A stretch of DNA of 64,000 bases from Treponema sp. UBA4267 (GCA_002395155.1 DGWD01000042.1:124001-188000); one strand, 5' to 3'. Counted from the stretch's first letter, positions 42,111 through 51,820 are shown. Notes: a model not told the origin generated them from the letters alone. Numbers and translations are program-made.

Positions 42111-43820
42111 TTGAGATGGGTATATTTGGCAAATGCCATAATTTCTTTGGCTTGCTGTATTTATTATCTAGAGACTAACGTTAGAAAAGTAAATCCAAGA
42201 CATGTATTACTTTTCATTTTCACAAATATTGCAAACTATAGTTTTGCTCTTGGAGCCTTTGCAGATAATTTAGAAGGTATATATGTTTCCTTCCAAGTTT
42301 ATTATTTTGGCTGCGTATTTACAAATATCACTTTACTCTTATTAATCATAGAACTTTGTGGATACAAAACAAATTTCTTTATCAGACTTATTTTATTTGC
42401 CTATGGTGCTTTAATTGTATACTTGATTGCCAATGTTAAACATTCCAACCTCTATTACACTTCAATGACTTTTGTTCAAAAGTACGGAATGTCTTCTATG
42501 GAACGAACTTACGGGCCTCTTCATAATCTTCTTATTTTCTTGATTATAGGTGTAACTTCAATTTCCATAACTTATATCTTAATTGCCCTTAAACGAAAAA
42601 AAGACATAGCTTTAAGAACTATTAATATTTTACTCGTAATGTTTTTTATAGGCGTAGTACTTTACTCAGTTCCTAAGATTCTTCACTTTAATATTGAATT
42701 TATGCCTTTCTTATTCACAACAATGAACATTTTGGCCATCTTACTTTTTAAAAGAGCAGCCCTATATGACCTTTCTTTTAATATCCTAAATGTTTATGAG
42801 CGGCATTCCGAATACGGTTATATTGCATTTGATACAAATAGCCGTTTCCTTGGTTCAAATGAATATGCAAACAATCTTTTCCCATTTCTTCGTGGTTATC
42901 GCATAGACAAAAAATTTATAAACAGTGAAATAGACCATGAATTTTTCAAAAATGAAATTATTCCATGGGCCGATTCATGGATTAACGGAAATCAGCAGCC
43001 TAAACTATATGCTAAAGATGATGTAATAAATGAATTCTCTATGCGAAATATTAAACGTAAAAAACAAATAGTTGGATATCTTATTGTAATTAAGGATGTA
43101 ACCCAACACCAAAAGTATCTTAACCTGATTAATAACTACAATTCTAATCTTCAGGAAGAGATTTCCAAAAAAACAATAAAACTAATCGCAATTCAGGATT
43201 CCATCATCACAGGTATGGCTACAATGGTTGAAAGTCGCGATAACTCGACCGGTAACCATATTAAAAGAACCAGTGAATGTATCAAAGTTTTTGTTGATAA
43301 ACTTAAGTATTCTGATAAATATAAACTCCTTGATTCAAAATTTTGTAACAATCTTATAAAAGCTGCTCCTATGCATGATTTAGGAAAAATTGCAGTTCGT
43401 GATGATGTTTTGAAAAAGCCTGGAAAATTTACACCTGAAGAATATGAAAATATGAAAATTCACCCTACTGAAGGTGCCAGAATAGTAGCTCAGGTATTAG
43501 CAAATGTTGATGATGAAGAATTCAAACAAGTTGCTGTAAATATTGCTCACTATCACCATGAAAAATGGAATGGAACCGGCTATCCAAATGGATTAAAGGG
43601 TGAAGAAATTCCTCTTGAAGCTAGAATTATGGCTTTTGCCGATGTATTTGATGCCCTTGTAAGTAAACGTTGCTATAAAGAGGCCTATAACTATGATAAA
43701 GCTTTTGAAATTATTCAGAACGATTTAGGTTCTCATTTTGACCCAGAATTAGGAAAAATTTTCCTTTCTTGCAAACAAGACCTTATAGATTTATACAATA
43801 ACATGGAATTAAAATACTAA
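42111..43820 (+). CDS. Membrane HD-GYP phosphodiesterase with 7TM-like sensor domain
   Basis: 569 residues starting at TTG (purine-rich GAAGAGGG upstream; no earlier ATG). Seven or so helices in residues 1-225 resemble the histidine-kinase N-terminal 7TM region, followed by a PAS-like region (about 230-340), a coiled linker, and an HD-GYP domain: HDLGKIAVRDDVLKKPGKF and HHEKWNGTGYPNGL. The HD dyad and GYP triad are intact, so it should hydrolyse cyclic di-GMP. It is an integral inner-membrane signalling protein; the signal is not apparent. The downstream MATE gene may be co-transcribed (33-base gap). Confidence 0.92.
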   Translation: MRWVYLANAIISLACCIYYLETNVRKVNPRHVLLFIFTNIANYSFALGAFADNLEGIYVSFQVYYFGCVFTNITLLLLIIELCGYKTNFFIRLILFAYGALIVYLIANVKHSNLYYTSMTFVQKYGMSSMERTYGPLHNLLIFLIIGVTSISITYILIALKRKKDIALRTINILLVMFFIGVVLYSVPKILHFNIEFMPFLFTTMNILAILLFKRAALYDLSFNILNVYERHSEYGYIAFDTNSRFLGSNEYANNLFPFLRGYRIDKKFINSEIDHEFFKNEIIPWADSWINGNQQPKLYAKDDVINEFSMRNIKRKKQIVGYLIVIKDVTQHQKYLNLINNYNSNLQEEISKKTIKLIAIQDSIITGMATMVESRDNSTGNHIKRTSECIKVFVDKLKYSDKYKLLDSKFCNNLIKAAPMHDLGKIAVRDDVLKKPGKFTPEEYENMKIHPTEGARIVAQVLANVDDEEFKQVAVNIAHYHHEKWNGTGYPNGLKGEEIPLEARIMAFADVFDALVSKRCYKEAYNYDKAFEIIQNDLGSHFDPELGKIFLSCKQDLIDLYNNMELKY

Positions 43821-43853
43821 ACTTTTTCTTTTTAAATTTGTAGAATACGGTTT

Positions 43854-45218
43854 ATGTCTACAAAATTTGATAAGTTTTTGCATCCAAATTTAACAAATGA
43901 TAATATTCTCAAAAGCATGCTGGCCTTTGGTGCACCTATGCTTGTTTCCTACATCTTTCTCCAATTTTACAATACCGTTGACATTGTTGTTGTAGGTCAT
44001 TTCTTAGGTGAAAAATCCCTCGCCGCAATTGCTGCCTGTAGTGCTGTAAACGATCTTCTTATAGGTTTTGGAAATGGCTTTGGAAACGGACTAGGAATTG
44101 TTGCAGCCCGTGCCTATGGAGCAAATAAAGAAGATCGCCTTAAAAAAATTGTTTTAGCATCTTTCTTTATCACTCTGGCTGTAACAATTTTTATTATGAT
44201 TATAGGACATTTTTGTTTACGTCCAATTTTAAATCTTCTTGGAACCCCTCATGAAATTATAGATGAAGCTCTTTCATACATCTGGGTTATAGCTATTTTC
44301 TGTGGATTTTTATTTGGCTACAATTTGCTTTCTGGCCTTTTAAGAGCTATTGGCAACTCCATCATGCCTCTGGTTTTCCTCATTTCTTCATCAGTCTTAA
44401 ATATCTTTCTGGATATACTTTTAATTGTAGTTTTCCACATGGGAGTGCAGGGAACCGCCATTGCAACCATAATTGCCCAGGGAATAAGTGCGGTTTTATG
44501 TTTTATCTACATTCTAAAAAAATGCAAAATTCTTATTCCTAATAAAAAAAGTTTTCAAGCCGACATTACCATTTACAGAGACCTGCTTGGACAAGGCCTT
44601 TCTATGGCTCTTATGAGTTCTCTTGTAAATTCAGGAACTGTAATTTTACAAAAGGCCATCAATACTTTTGGAACCTTTATTATGGCAGGTCATATTTCCG
44701 CCAGAAAGATTTTTATTTTTACAAATATTCCTCTTTTCACCTTGGGAATGATTTCTTCTACCTTTGTTTCACAAAACTACGGCGCTCACAAAATTGACAG
44801 AATTAAAAAAGGACTTAAACTTCTCTTTTTGATGAGCACCATATGGGGACTTTTGTGTACAGTAACTATTCCTTTCTTCGCTAAAAATCTTATTTCTTTA
44901 ATAAGTGGTTCAACTACCCCAGAAACCATAAATTACGGAGCAAAATATATTTCATTTGCCATGCCTTTCTACCCCGTTCTAGGTATACTCCTTGTAAGTA
45001 GAAATTCACTACAGGGACTAGGCAGTAAAGTTTTACCTCTAGTTTCAAGCATAATCGAATTAATTGGAAAAATTATTTTCACAAGCTTAATCATTCCACT
45101 TATGGGTAACTGGGGAATTATAATGTGCGAACCAATTATCTGGGTAGTTATGACAATCCAGCTTCTTTTGGTTTTACTTCGTCATCCTCTTTTACGGGAA
45201 AACAATCTAAATAAATAA
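43854..45218 (+). CDS. MATE-family efflux transporter
   Basis: A 454-residue twelve-helix MATE protein (NDNILKSMLAFGAPMLVSYIF near the start and GAHKIDRIKKGLK in the second half). It follows the HD-GYP gene by 33 bases and may share its transcript. Its 3' end overlaps the convergent HAD gene by 12 bases. Substrate unknown. Confidence 0.92.
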   Translation: MSTKFDKFLHPNLTNDNILKSMLAFGAPMLVSYIFLQFYNTVDIVVVGHFLGEKSLAAIAACSAVNDLLIGFGNGFGNGLGIVAARAYGANKEDRLKKIVLASFFITLAVTIFIMIIGHFCLRPILNLLGTPHEIIDEALSYIWVIAIFCGFLFGYNLLSGLLRAIGNSIMPLVFLISSSVLNIFLDILLIVVFHMGVQGTAIATIIAQGISAVLCFIYILKKCKILIPNKKSFQADITIYRDLLGQGLSMALMSSLVNSGTVILQKAINTFGTFIMAGHISARKIFIFTNIPLFTLGMISSTFVSQNYGAHKIDRIKKGLKLLFLMSTIWGLLCTVTIPFFAKNLISLISGSTTPETINYGAKYISFAMPFYPVLGILLVSRNSLQGLGSKVLPLVSSIIELIGKIIFTSLIIPLMGNWGIIMCEPIIWVVMTIQLLLVLLRHPLLRENNLNK

Positions 45219-45977
45219 ATTTTTTTCAATCCAGGTGGCAGGGCCATCTTGGTCGCAGGAATCGCAAACAAAATCGGCAATTTTTTTTACCTGAGGAATT
45301 GCATTTCCAACCGCAATTCCTGTGCCACACAATTTAAGCATTCCAATATCACTAAAATCATCTCCAAATGCAGCCATTTTTTCCACAGGAATTTTAAGAT
45401 ACTGACTTAAAAAACTTATTGCATTTTCTTTAGTGGCCGATTTTGGTGAAAATTTATACCAGGGAATATCCGAAAAAGGCATGCATACACAATTTTCAAT
45501 TCCATAAGCAAGCTTTTTTGCAACTTCTTCATCACTAGTCTGGACACAAATTTTTAAAACTTCCTGCTTAAAATCCTTAAAATCATCAAAAGGAGCATCA
45601 GGACCATATTGTTCAGTTTTATCTTCCCTACGATTCCAATAAAGTGTATTCAAAGTATCACACGTTATTTCAACTTTAGGACCACAAAAACTATAAGCCC
45701 TATCAAAGATTTTCTGGCTTTCTTCTAGAGAAAAAGACACAGTTTTTATTAAATTATTATGATAATAGATTGAGGCACCGGCATTACAAATAACTAAATC
45801 TGGACCTACCTGATTTATAAGCTGCCCAATATTTGTATTTCCACGACTAGTCGAAAAACCAATCAAAATTCCTTTTTCCCGACATCTTTTTAAAACTGAT
45901 AAAGTATAAGATGAAATAGTTTTATCACTGCGTAAAAGAGTAAAATCTAAATCAAAAAGTAATAACTGATAATCCAT
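45207..45977 (-). CDS. HAD-superfamily (Cof-type) phosphatase
   Basis: A 256-residue HAD enzyme. Motif I is LLFDLDFTLLRSD, with a phenylalanine in the place of the usual glycine, motif II is SRG, and the C-terminal acidic motif is FGDDFSDIGMLKLCG. A Cof-type cap lies between. It likely dephosphorylates a sugar phosphate or nucleotide. Lies 33 bases downstream of nudC. Confidence 0.87.
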   Translation of the reverse strand: MDYQLLLFDLDFTLLRSDKTISSYTLSVLKRCREKGILIGFSTSRGNTNIGQLINQVGPDLVICNAGASIYYHNNLIKTVSFSLEESQKIFDRAYSFCGPKVEITCDTLNTLYWNRREDKTEQYGPDAPFDDFKDFKQEVLKICVQTSDEEVAKKLAYGIENCVCMPFSDIPWYKFSPKSATKENAISFLSQYLKIPVEKMAAFGDDFSDIGMLKLCGTGIAVGNAIPQVKKIADFVCDSCDQDGPATWIEKNLFI

Positions 45978-46009
45978 AAGTACTCTATCAAAAAAACAAA
46001 AACTACAAA

Positions 46010-46756
46010 TTATATAAGTCCATTTATTAATCTATAAGCAATGGAACCTTCACCAGGTAGTTTTACAGGACAATTTTTAAGATCAAACCACTGGGCGTCT
46101 GCTAGTTCTTCCCTTTGAATATTTATATCACCGCTTTCATATTCAGCAGTAAAACCCAACATCAATTGTTCAGGGAAAGGCCAACTTTGACTGCCCCTAT
46201 AAGTGATATTTTTTACCTTCAGACCTGTTTCTTCCAGCACTTCACGTGCAACCGCGTGTTCTGCAGATTCCCCTGCCTCTATATAACCTGCCACCAAGGC
46301 ATAAAAATCTTGATTAGGGTTTGCCGATTTTGCCAGAAGAACCTTATCACCTTTCATTATCTTTACAATAATACAAGGATTTATTCTTGGAAAAACCAGG
46401 TTACCACATTTTGGGCATTGTCTTGCCGTCAAAGTCTTATGATTTTCAAAAAGACCACCACAAACTCCACAATACTTTGTAGATTTTCGCCAATTAACCA
46501 AAGCCTTGGCCCTAAAAGCCATAAAATTTTCCTCTTCGGAATGTCTGGCAAAATACTGACGTAGATAGCACAAAACAAATCCTTCAGGAATATTATCAGC
46601 AGATTTTAATTCCAAAACCCTTAATCCGAAGTTTTTTTCTTCAAAATAATCAGAAAAAGTATTTAAACTCTTTATTTTTTCTAAATCTGCTAAATCAGGC
46701 AGACTTCCATCAGCCTTTAAAACCAAATTTTTTTCAAAAATAATAAAACTCTTCAT
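46010..46756 (-). CDS. nudC: NAD+ diphosphatase / mRNA deNADding enzyme
   Basis: About 248 residues from the ATG at 46756. A zinc ribbon (CGVCGGLFENH, then CPKCGN) is followed by the Nudix box GYIEAGESAEHAVAREVLEETG and by the NudC-specific SQSWPFPEQLM. It cleaves NAD(H) and removes NAD caps from RNA. The start is placed at 46756 because a TTGAGA-N18-TATAAT promoter (46793-46798 and 46769-46774) precedes it; an in-frame ATG at 46780 would lie upstream of that -10. The leader would be only a few bases and has no Shine-Dalgarno. Confidence 0.92.
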   Translation of the reverse strand: MKSFIIFEKNLVLKADGSLPDLADLEKIKSLNTFSDYFEEKNFGLRVLELKSADNIPEGFVLCYLRQYFARHSEEENFMAFRAKALVNWRKSTKYCGVCGGLFENHKTLTARQCPKCGNLVFPRINPCIIVKIMKGDKVLLAKSANPNQDFYALVAGYIEAGESAEHAVAREVLEETGLKVKNITYRGSQSWPFPEQLMLGFTAEYESGDINIQREELADAQWFDLKNCPVKLPGEGSIAYRLINGLI

Positions 46757-46820
46757 AAAATTTAATAAATTATACCTCATAACGATTAATTATCTCAATT
46801 TATTTTGCTAAAATTAAAAT

Positions 46821-48263
46821 ATGAAAACTTGTAAAAAGCTAAATCGTCCTTTTTTTCATTTTTCTACACCAAAAGGCTGGTGCAACGACCCAAATGGATT
46901 TTCTTTTTTCAAAAACAAAGTTCATCTCTTTTATCAATATAATCCTAAAGACACAAAATGGGGGCCAATGCACTGGGGACACGTAACTTCAAAAGATATG
47001 CTCCACTGGAAAAACCTTCCAATTGCACTCAAACCTAAAGATAAATTTGATAACGGGGGGTGTTTTTCTGGTAGTGCTATTGATGATGATGGAAAACACG
47101 TCATTCTTTATACAGGTGTTCAAACTATTCATGATAATACCGGTTTACAACAACAATGTCTTGCAATTGGAAACGGCCGAACATATATCAAATATAAAAA
47201 TAATCCCGTAATCACTGCAAAAAACATTCCTTTTGAATTTGATAAAACCAATTTCCGAGATCCAAAACTTTTTAAGAAAAACGGCATTTATTACGCAGTA
47301 TGTATGCTCGTTAATGCAAACGGACTAAGCAGCCTGGTAGGACTAAAATCTCATAATCTAAAAGATTGGGACTACCTGAATGTTATAGATTACAGCAAGG
47401 ATGATAAAAGTACACTCTGGGAGTGCCCAGATTTTTTTACTCTGGACGGAAAAGACCTTATTTTAATTTCTGCAAAAGACATGAAGGCCGATCCCGAATT
47501 AAATTTTTTTAAAGGCGACAATAACCTTTATATAACAGGAAACTTAGATTCCTCTTTCGTTTTTCATAGAGAAGCAAGAAGCGAAAATAATTTTACAGCC
47601 GCACCAATTGATTACGGAATAGATTTTTACGCTCAACAAACATGCCTTCTGCCAGACGGCCGACGAATCTTAATAGCATGGATGCAAAACTGGGAAAGCT
47701 TTATAACCCCCCGCTATTTTAAATGGACAGGAATGATGACACTTCCTAGAGAACTACATCTTGTAGAAAACCGTTTAATTCAAAAACCTATAAAAGAATA
47801 TCAAAACCTTAAAAAGTCCCCATTACAAGGAAAGCTTTCAAATTGCGAATTCAAACTCCTTGATGATAAAAGTCGTCGTTGCTTTGAACTAGAAATATAC
47901 ATTCCAAAAAAACAACTGGAAGAAAAAGGATTCCAGGAAATTAGTCTAAACATTTCATCCGTAAATAAAGAATATGTAAATCTTAGCCTAAATATTTCCC
48001 AAATGACGCTTTTTTTTGATAGAAGTCATACAAACCATGGGGGACAGACCCCTAGTCGTTCCTGCAAAATCCCAAAACTTTTGCCTTTAGAAAATGACCA
48101 GCTGACACTCCATATTATTGCAGATTGTTTTTCTCTTGAAACCTACCTTAATCAAGGAGAATTCTGGTTTACCAACGCCTATTTTATGGACAGTCCATTT
48201 TCAAAAATTTCATTGGAATCTAACCTGCAGACTCCAATCAACTTTAGTTTTTACAAGCTTTAA
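46821..48263 (+). CDS. GH32 beta-fructosidase (sucrose-6-phosphate hydrolase type), cytoplasmic
   Basis: A 480-residue GH32 enzyme: WCNDPNG near residue 20 (nucleophile Asp), FRDPK near 150 (transition-state stabiliser) and ECPDF near 210 (acid/base Glu), then a C-terminal beta-sandwich. No signal peptide. It splits sucrose, sucrose-6-phosphate or fructo-oligosaccharides inside the cell. A 13-mer copy (48040-48052) encodes HGGQTPSRS in a loop of the C-terminal sandwich. No PTS or fructokinase genes are adjacent. Confidence 0.92.
   Translation: MKTCKKLNRPFFHFSTPKGWCNDPNGFSFFKNKVHLFYQYNPKDTKWGPMHWGHVTSKDMLHWKNLPIALKPKDKFDNGGCFSGSAIDDDGKHVILYTGVQTIHDNTGLQQQCLAIGNGRTYIKYKNNPVITAKNIPFEFDKTNFRDPKLFKKNGIYYAVCMLVNANGLSSLVGLKSHNLKDWDYLNVIDYSKDDKSTLWECPDFFTLDGKDLILISAKDMKADPELNFFKGDNNLYITGNLDSSFVFHREARSENNFTAAPIDYGIDFYAQQTCLLPDGRRILIAWMQNWESFITPRYFKWTGMMTLPRELHLVENRLIQKPIKEYQNLKKSPLQGKLSNCEFKLLDDKSRRCFELEIYIPKKQLEEKGFQEISLNISSVNKEYVNLSLNISQMTLFFDRSHTNHGGQTPSRSCKIPKLLPLENDQLTLHIIADCFSLETYLNQGEFWFTNAYFMDSPFSKISLESNLQTPINFSFYKL
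48040..48052 (+). repeat. 13-base element inside the GH32 gene
   Basis: Exact copy read Gly-Gln-Thr-Pro. Confidence 0.95.
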
Positions 48264-48275
48264 GCTAAACTGATA

Positions 48276-48632
48276 ATGATGAAAGTCTTAAAAGTACTCC
48301 GTCCACTTGATCCAATAATCTTTACCTTAATTTTATTTTTGGCCATTTTTTTAATAAAAAATTCTCTTTCACAAAAAAGTAACAAAGTTCTTGTTAAAGC
48401 AAACGGAAAAAACTACGAGTATACACTTGATCAAGAAGGAATCTTCCAGGTTGAAGGAGCACTTGGCTACACTACATTCGAAATCAAAAATCATGCTGTT
48501 CGCATTATAGATTCCCCTTGTCCAAATAAAAATTGCGTTCATCAGGGATGGGCAAGTCCCCTTGTATGTCTGCCAAACAAAGTTATAATCACAATAGAAA
48601 ATTACGGAGAGTTCGATGCAATTTCAGAATAA
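48276..48632 (+). CDS. NusG domain II-containing protein
   Basis: A 118-residue protein: one N-terminal transmembrane helix (LDPIIFTLILFLAIFLIK) and a NusG_II domain with SPCPNKNCVHQGWASPLVCLPNKVIITI, whose cysteines are conserved. The family is almost always encoded next to Gx transporters or ApbE, as here. The next gene starts inside its end (17-base overlap). Function unresolved, possibly linked to quinone or flavin metabolism. Confidence 0.82.
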   Translation: MMKVLKVLRPLDPIIFTLILFLAIFLIKNSLSQKSNKVLVKANGKNYEYTLDQEGIFQVEGALGYTTFEIKNHAVRIIDSPCPNKNCVHQGWASPLVCLPNKVIITIENYGEFDAISE

Positions 48633-49596
48633 AAACAAAATTGCCTATTTAGGTGCATTAACTCTACTTTTCTCCTATGCCGAAATACTTCTTCCAAGAT
48701 TTACACCTTTTTTCCGCATTGGTCTTGGAAATATTGCAATTCTTTTAGCCTTTGACCTAAATCCTCTATCATTTATGCTCCTGACCCTTATAAAAGCTTT
48801 TGCCTCATCACTTATGGCTGGAACCCTCTTTTCTCCTTTTTTTTTAATATCTCTAGGCCAATCTTTTTTTAGCGGAATGATGATGTACCTGCTAGCCAGA
48901 TTAAATCGCAAGTGCAAAAATAAACTTTTTAGCCTCTACGGAATTTCTATTTTGGGTTCGGCTGTAAGTGCATTAATTCAGATATTTTTAAGCACCCTCT
49001 ACCTTGGAAAAGGAACCTACTCCCTTTTGGGACCAATGCTACTCTTCAGTCTATTTAGCGGAATAATAACAGCATTTTTCAGCCTTATTTTACACATACC
49101 AGAACAAGCTCCAAACCTTATCCGCAAAGAAAGTGTAGAAAAAAAACAACCAGTACTTTTATTAGCTCTTTTAATTTTATCAGCTTCAGCCGCTATTTTT
49201 ATGATAAAGAATTTAATCATCCTGAGCCAAGCCCTTATACTCGCCCTAATTTTGCAATTAATTTCGGGTCGTAAAATTTATATTTTTCCTCATATCAGCC
49301 TTTGGATTTTTGTAGTAATTTCGTCACTTTTTATACCAAATGGAGAAGTTTTAATAAAAATCGGTACTTTCTCCATCACAAAAGGCTCACTTCTTATAGG
49401 AATTACAAAAGCCCTAAAACTCTCTATTGTTTCAGCTCTAAGCCAATGTGCCGCTAGTTTAAAACCAAGAGGGGACAGACCCCTAGCTTTAGTCCTAGCC
49501 TACTTTACAGCCCTAAGCAATCTCTTCCGCTCAAGTCAGGGAAACTTCATTCAAAAATTAAAAACCACTTTACAAGCCCAAAACCTGACAGAATAA
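48616..49596 (+). CDS. Gx transporter family protein (COG4769)
   Basis: A 326-residue polytopic protein. The N-terminal half matches the Gx/HepS-component-I family (EILLPRFTPFFRIGLGNIAILLAF, then SLGQSFFSGMMMYLLARL), about six helices; a second hydrophobic portion follows. An exact 13-mer copy (49471-49483), the only one in this codon phase, encodes RGDRPLAL in the C-terminal part, replacing or extending a loop. It overlaps the NusG-II gene and is surely co-transcribed. Substrate unknown. Confidence 0.82.
   Translation: MQFQNKNKIAYLGALTLLFSYAEILLPRFTPFFRIGLGNIAILLAFDLNPLSFMLLTLIKAFASSLMAGTLFSPFFLISLGQSFFSGMMMYLLARLNRKCKNKLFSLYGISILGSAVSALIQIFLSTLYLGKGTYSLLGPMLLFSLFSGIITAFFSLILHIPEQAPNLIRKESVEKKQPVLLLALLILSASAAIFMIKNLIILSQALILALILQLISGRKIYIFPHISLWIFVVISSLFIPNGEVLIKIGTFSITKGSLLIGITKALKLSIVSALSQCAASLKPRGDRPLALVLAYFTALSNLFRSSQGNFIQKLKTTLQAQNLTE
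49471..49483 (+). repeat. 13-base element inside the Gx transporter gene
   Basis: Exact copy read Gly-Asp-Arg-Pro, the first codon phase. Confidence 0.95.
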
Positions 49597-49669
49597 ATCC
49601 TAAAATAAGAGAATCACATTATATTTTTCTTTCTCAAATATTCTAGAATGAAACTAAGAGGAATATTTT

Positions 49670-51691
49670 ATGATTTATTACGTTAATGTTGCCGCTCCTG
49701 CGGGTGGTAATGGTTCAAAAGAGAAACCTTTTAATAAAATTCAGAATGCTGCAGATCTTGCACAGGCTGGTGATGAAGTAATCGTTGCTCCTGGTATTTA
49801 CCGCGAAGCAGTTAATCCAAAAAATGCTGGAAAACCTGGTAAACCAATTATATACCGTTCCGAAAAAATGCTAGCAGCCCATATCACAGGTGCAGAACCA
49901 GCAAAAAAATGGGAAAAAATTGATGGTAATGTTTATTTTACACGTATACCAAATGCAATTTTTGGAGATTTTAATCCATACACAACTCTTGTAAGTGGTG
50001 ACTGGTTTATTGCCTATATGACCGCCCATCTTGGAGATATTTTCTTAAACGGAAAATCAATGTATGAAGTAAAAACTCTAGATGAAGTTAAAAATCCAAA
50101 AATTTACAACTTATCTTGGGATCCAGAGTTCACCCTTTATACCTGGTATACAGAACAGGATCAGGCCAAAAACGAAACTCTTATTTATGCAAACTTCCAG
50201 GGGACAGACCCCAACAAAGCTGATGTAGAATACACTGTTCGCAAAAATTGTTTCTATCCAGAAGCAGAAGGAATTGGCTATATCAACTTATGCGGATTTA
50301 AGGTTTCTAAGGCAGCAAGTCAGTGGGCACCTCCAACCGCCTACCAGGAAGGAATGATTGGTCCACACTGGTCAAAAGGATGGATTATTGAAGATTGCGA
50401 GGTATTCGAAGCAAAATGTTCAGGAATTTCTTTAGGAAAATACAAGCAGCCTGAAAACGACAATAAATGGCTAAAATGGAAATATAAGGATGGAACTCAA
50501 ACCGAACGCGATTGTATTTGTCAGGCACAACTTGAAGGCTGGGACAAGGCAAATATTGGTTCCCACATCATCCGCCGCTGTAACATTCATGACTGTGGAC
50601 AGACTGGAATTGTTGGCCATTTGGGAGGCGTTTTCTCTATCATTGAAGATAACCATATTCATCATATCAACAATAAACAAAATCTTGCTGGTGCAGAAAT
50701 TGGTGGAATTAAAATGCATGCCGCAATCGATGTAATTTACCGTCGAAATCATATTCACCACTGTACAAGAGGAATGTGGTTAGACTGGCAGGCACAGGGA
50801 ACTCGTGTAACCCAAAACTTCTTCCACGATAACTGTTTACCTTTTGATCATCTTATGACAAAAGAAGCTGTTGGTAATGCCGGAGAAGATTTATTTATTG
50901 AAGTTTCACACGGACCAACCCTCTTAGACAACAATATTTTCCTTTCAGACCGAGCTGTAAAACTTGCTACCCAGGGTGTTGCAATGGTTCACAATCTTGT
51001 TGCAGGAAGTCTTGCTGCAGTTGGTTGTGGTGTTGATAATGGATCTCTGTCCCGCATATCACCTCGTTATACCCCTTATCACCTTCCACATCAAACCCAA
51101 GTTGCAGGTTTTATGACAATTCTTCATGGCGACTGTAAATTCTACAACAATATCTTTATTCAACAACCAATGAGAGAAATGCTCAAAAAAAATATGGAAG
51201 AATGTAATAATTTTGCCTGGGATGACGCCAACGTAAAAGCAGGAACTTTCAAATACAATAAATATCCAACTTTTGAAGAATGGGATAAATTATTTGAAGG
51301 CTACTGTGGAATGGGTTCAGCCCCTAGTGACCGCTACTATACAGAACTTCCTGTTTGGGCTGGTGGAAATTTCTACTTCAATGGTGCTTTACCAATGGAT
51401 AAAGAAAAAGATGCTGTAGTTGATTCTAAAAACAAAGTAGAAATTAAATATACCGAAATTGAAGGAAGACCAGCTATTAAAACAAATCTTTACGACTTCT
51501 TGCCAGATGCAAAATTAAATATCCTCAAAACAGATGATATTGCAATGGCCTTTGAACCTGAAGAAAAATACGAAAACCCAGATGGTTCAGCTATTGTTTT
51601 TGATACTGACCTTATGGGTCTTAAACGCCTTTCAACAGCTTTACCAGGTCCATTCGTAGATAAAACAGAAGTTCAAAAACCTTTATTCTAA
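49670..51691 (+). CDS. Right-handed beta-helix protein, probable carbohydrate-active enzyme
   Basis: A 673-residue protein with parallel beta-helix repeats. It opens YYVNVAAPAGGNGSKEKPF and AGDEVIVAPGIYRE, the usual entry of pectate-lyase-like helices, and mid-protein has HIIRRCNIHDCGQTGIVGH and EDNHIHHINNK turns. It lacks a signal peptide, so it is cytoplasmic or exported by another route. Similarity to GH141-type enzymes is possible but I cannot name the activity. A 13-mer copy (50200-50212) encodes QGTDPN near residue 178. A strong terminator built from another 13-mer copy follows. Confidence 0.6.
   Translation: MIYYVNVAAPAGGNGSKEKPFNKIQNAADLAQAGDEVIVAPGIYREAVNPKNAGKPGKPIIYRSEKMLAAHITGAEPAKKWEKIDGNVYFTRIPNAIFGDFNPYTTLVSGDWFIAYMTAHLGDIFLNGKSMYEVKTLDEVKNPKIYNLSWDPEFTLYTWYTEQDQAKNETLIYANFQGTDPNKADVEYTVRKNCFYPEAEGIGYINLCGFKVSKAASQWAPPTAYQEGMIGPHWSKGWIIEDCEVFEAKCSGISLGKYKQPENDNKWLKWKYKDGTQTERDCICQAQLEGWDKANIGSHIIRRCNIHDCGQTGIVGHLGGVFSIIEDNHIHHINNKQNLAGAEIGGIKMHAAIDVIYRRNHIHHCTRGMWLDWQAQGTRVTQNFFHDNCLPFDHLMTKEAVGNAGEDLFIEVSHGPTLLDNNIFLSDRAVKLATQGVAMVHNLVAGSLAAVGCGVDNGSLSRISPRYTPYHLPHQTQVAGFMTILHGDCKFYNNIFIQQPMREMLKKNMEECNNFAWDDANVKAGTFKYNKYPTFEEWDKLFEGYCGMGSAPSDRYYTELPVWAGGNFYFNGALPMDKEKDAVVDSKNKVEIKYTEIEGRPAIKTNLYDFLPDAKLNILKTDDIAMAFEPEEKYENPDGSAIVFDTDLMGLKRLSTALPGPFVDKTEVQKPLF
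50200..50212 (+). repeat. 13-base element inside the beta-helix gene
   Basis: Exact copy read Gly-Thr-Asp-Pro. Confidence 0.95.
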
Positions 51692-51710
51692 TTTGTTCTA
51701 TTCTTAACTA

Positions 51711-51742
51711 AAAAGGAGAGGGGACAGACCCCTCTCCTTTTT
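51711..51742 (+). terminator. Intrinsic terminator built on a 13-base element
   Basis: AAAAGGAGAGGGG, loop ACAGA, CCCCTCTCCTTTT and a further T: a 13-base-pair stem with the dispersed element (51720-51732) at its tip. It follows the beta-helix gene by 20 bases and fits an intrinsic terminator. Confidence 0.85.
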
Positions 51743-51744
51743 CA

Positions 51745-51820
51745 TTGAGGGTTTATTACAAAACCCTCAAAACGGCGAAGTCAAGGCTTTAAGCGTGAGC
51801 GTACCTTGACTCGACGTATT
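51745..51820 (-). repeat. Second repeat family, copy 3 (inverted)
   Basis: Reverse complement of the 17683 copy: TTGAGGGTTTATTACAAAAC first, GTCAAGGCTTTAAGCGTGAG after, ending in CGACGTAT. It lies immediately beside a 13-mer hairpin, as copy 1 does. Confidence 0.9.

Noticed and set aside
51041..51053. GGATCTCTGTCCC in the beta-helix gene as a decayed copy
   Set aside because: Requires an indel to align; not convincing.
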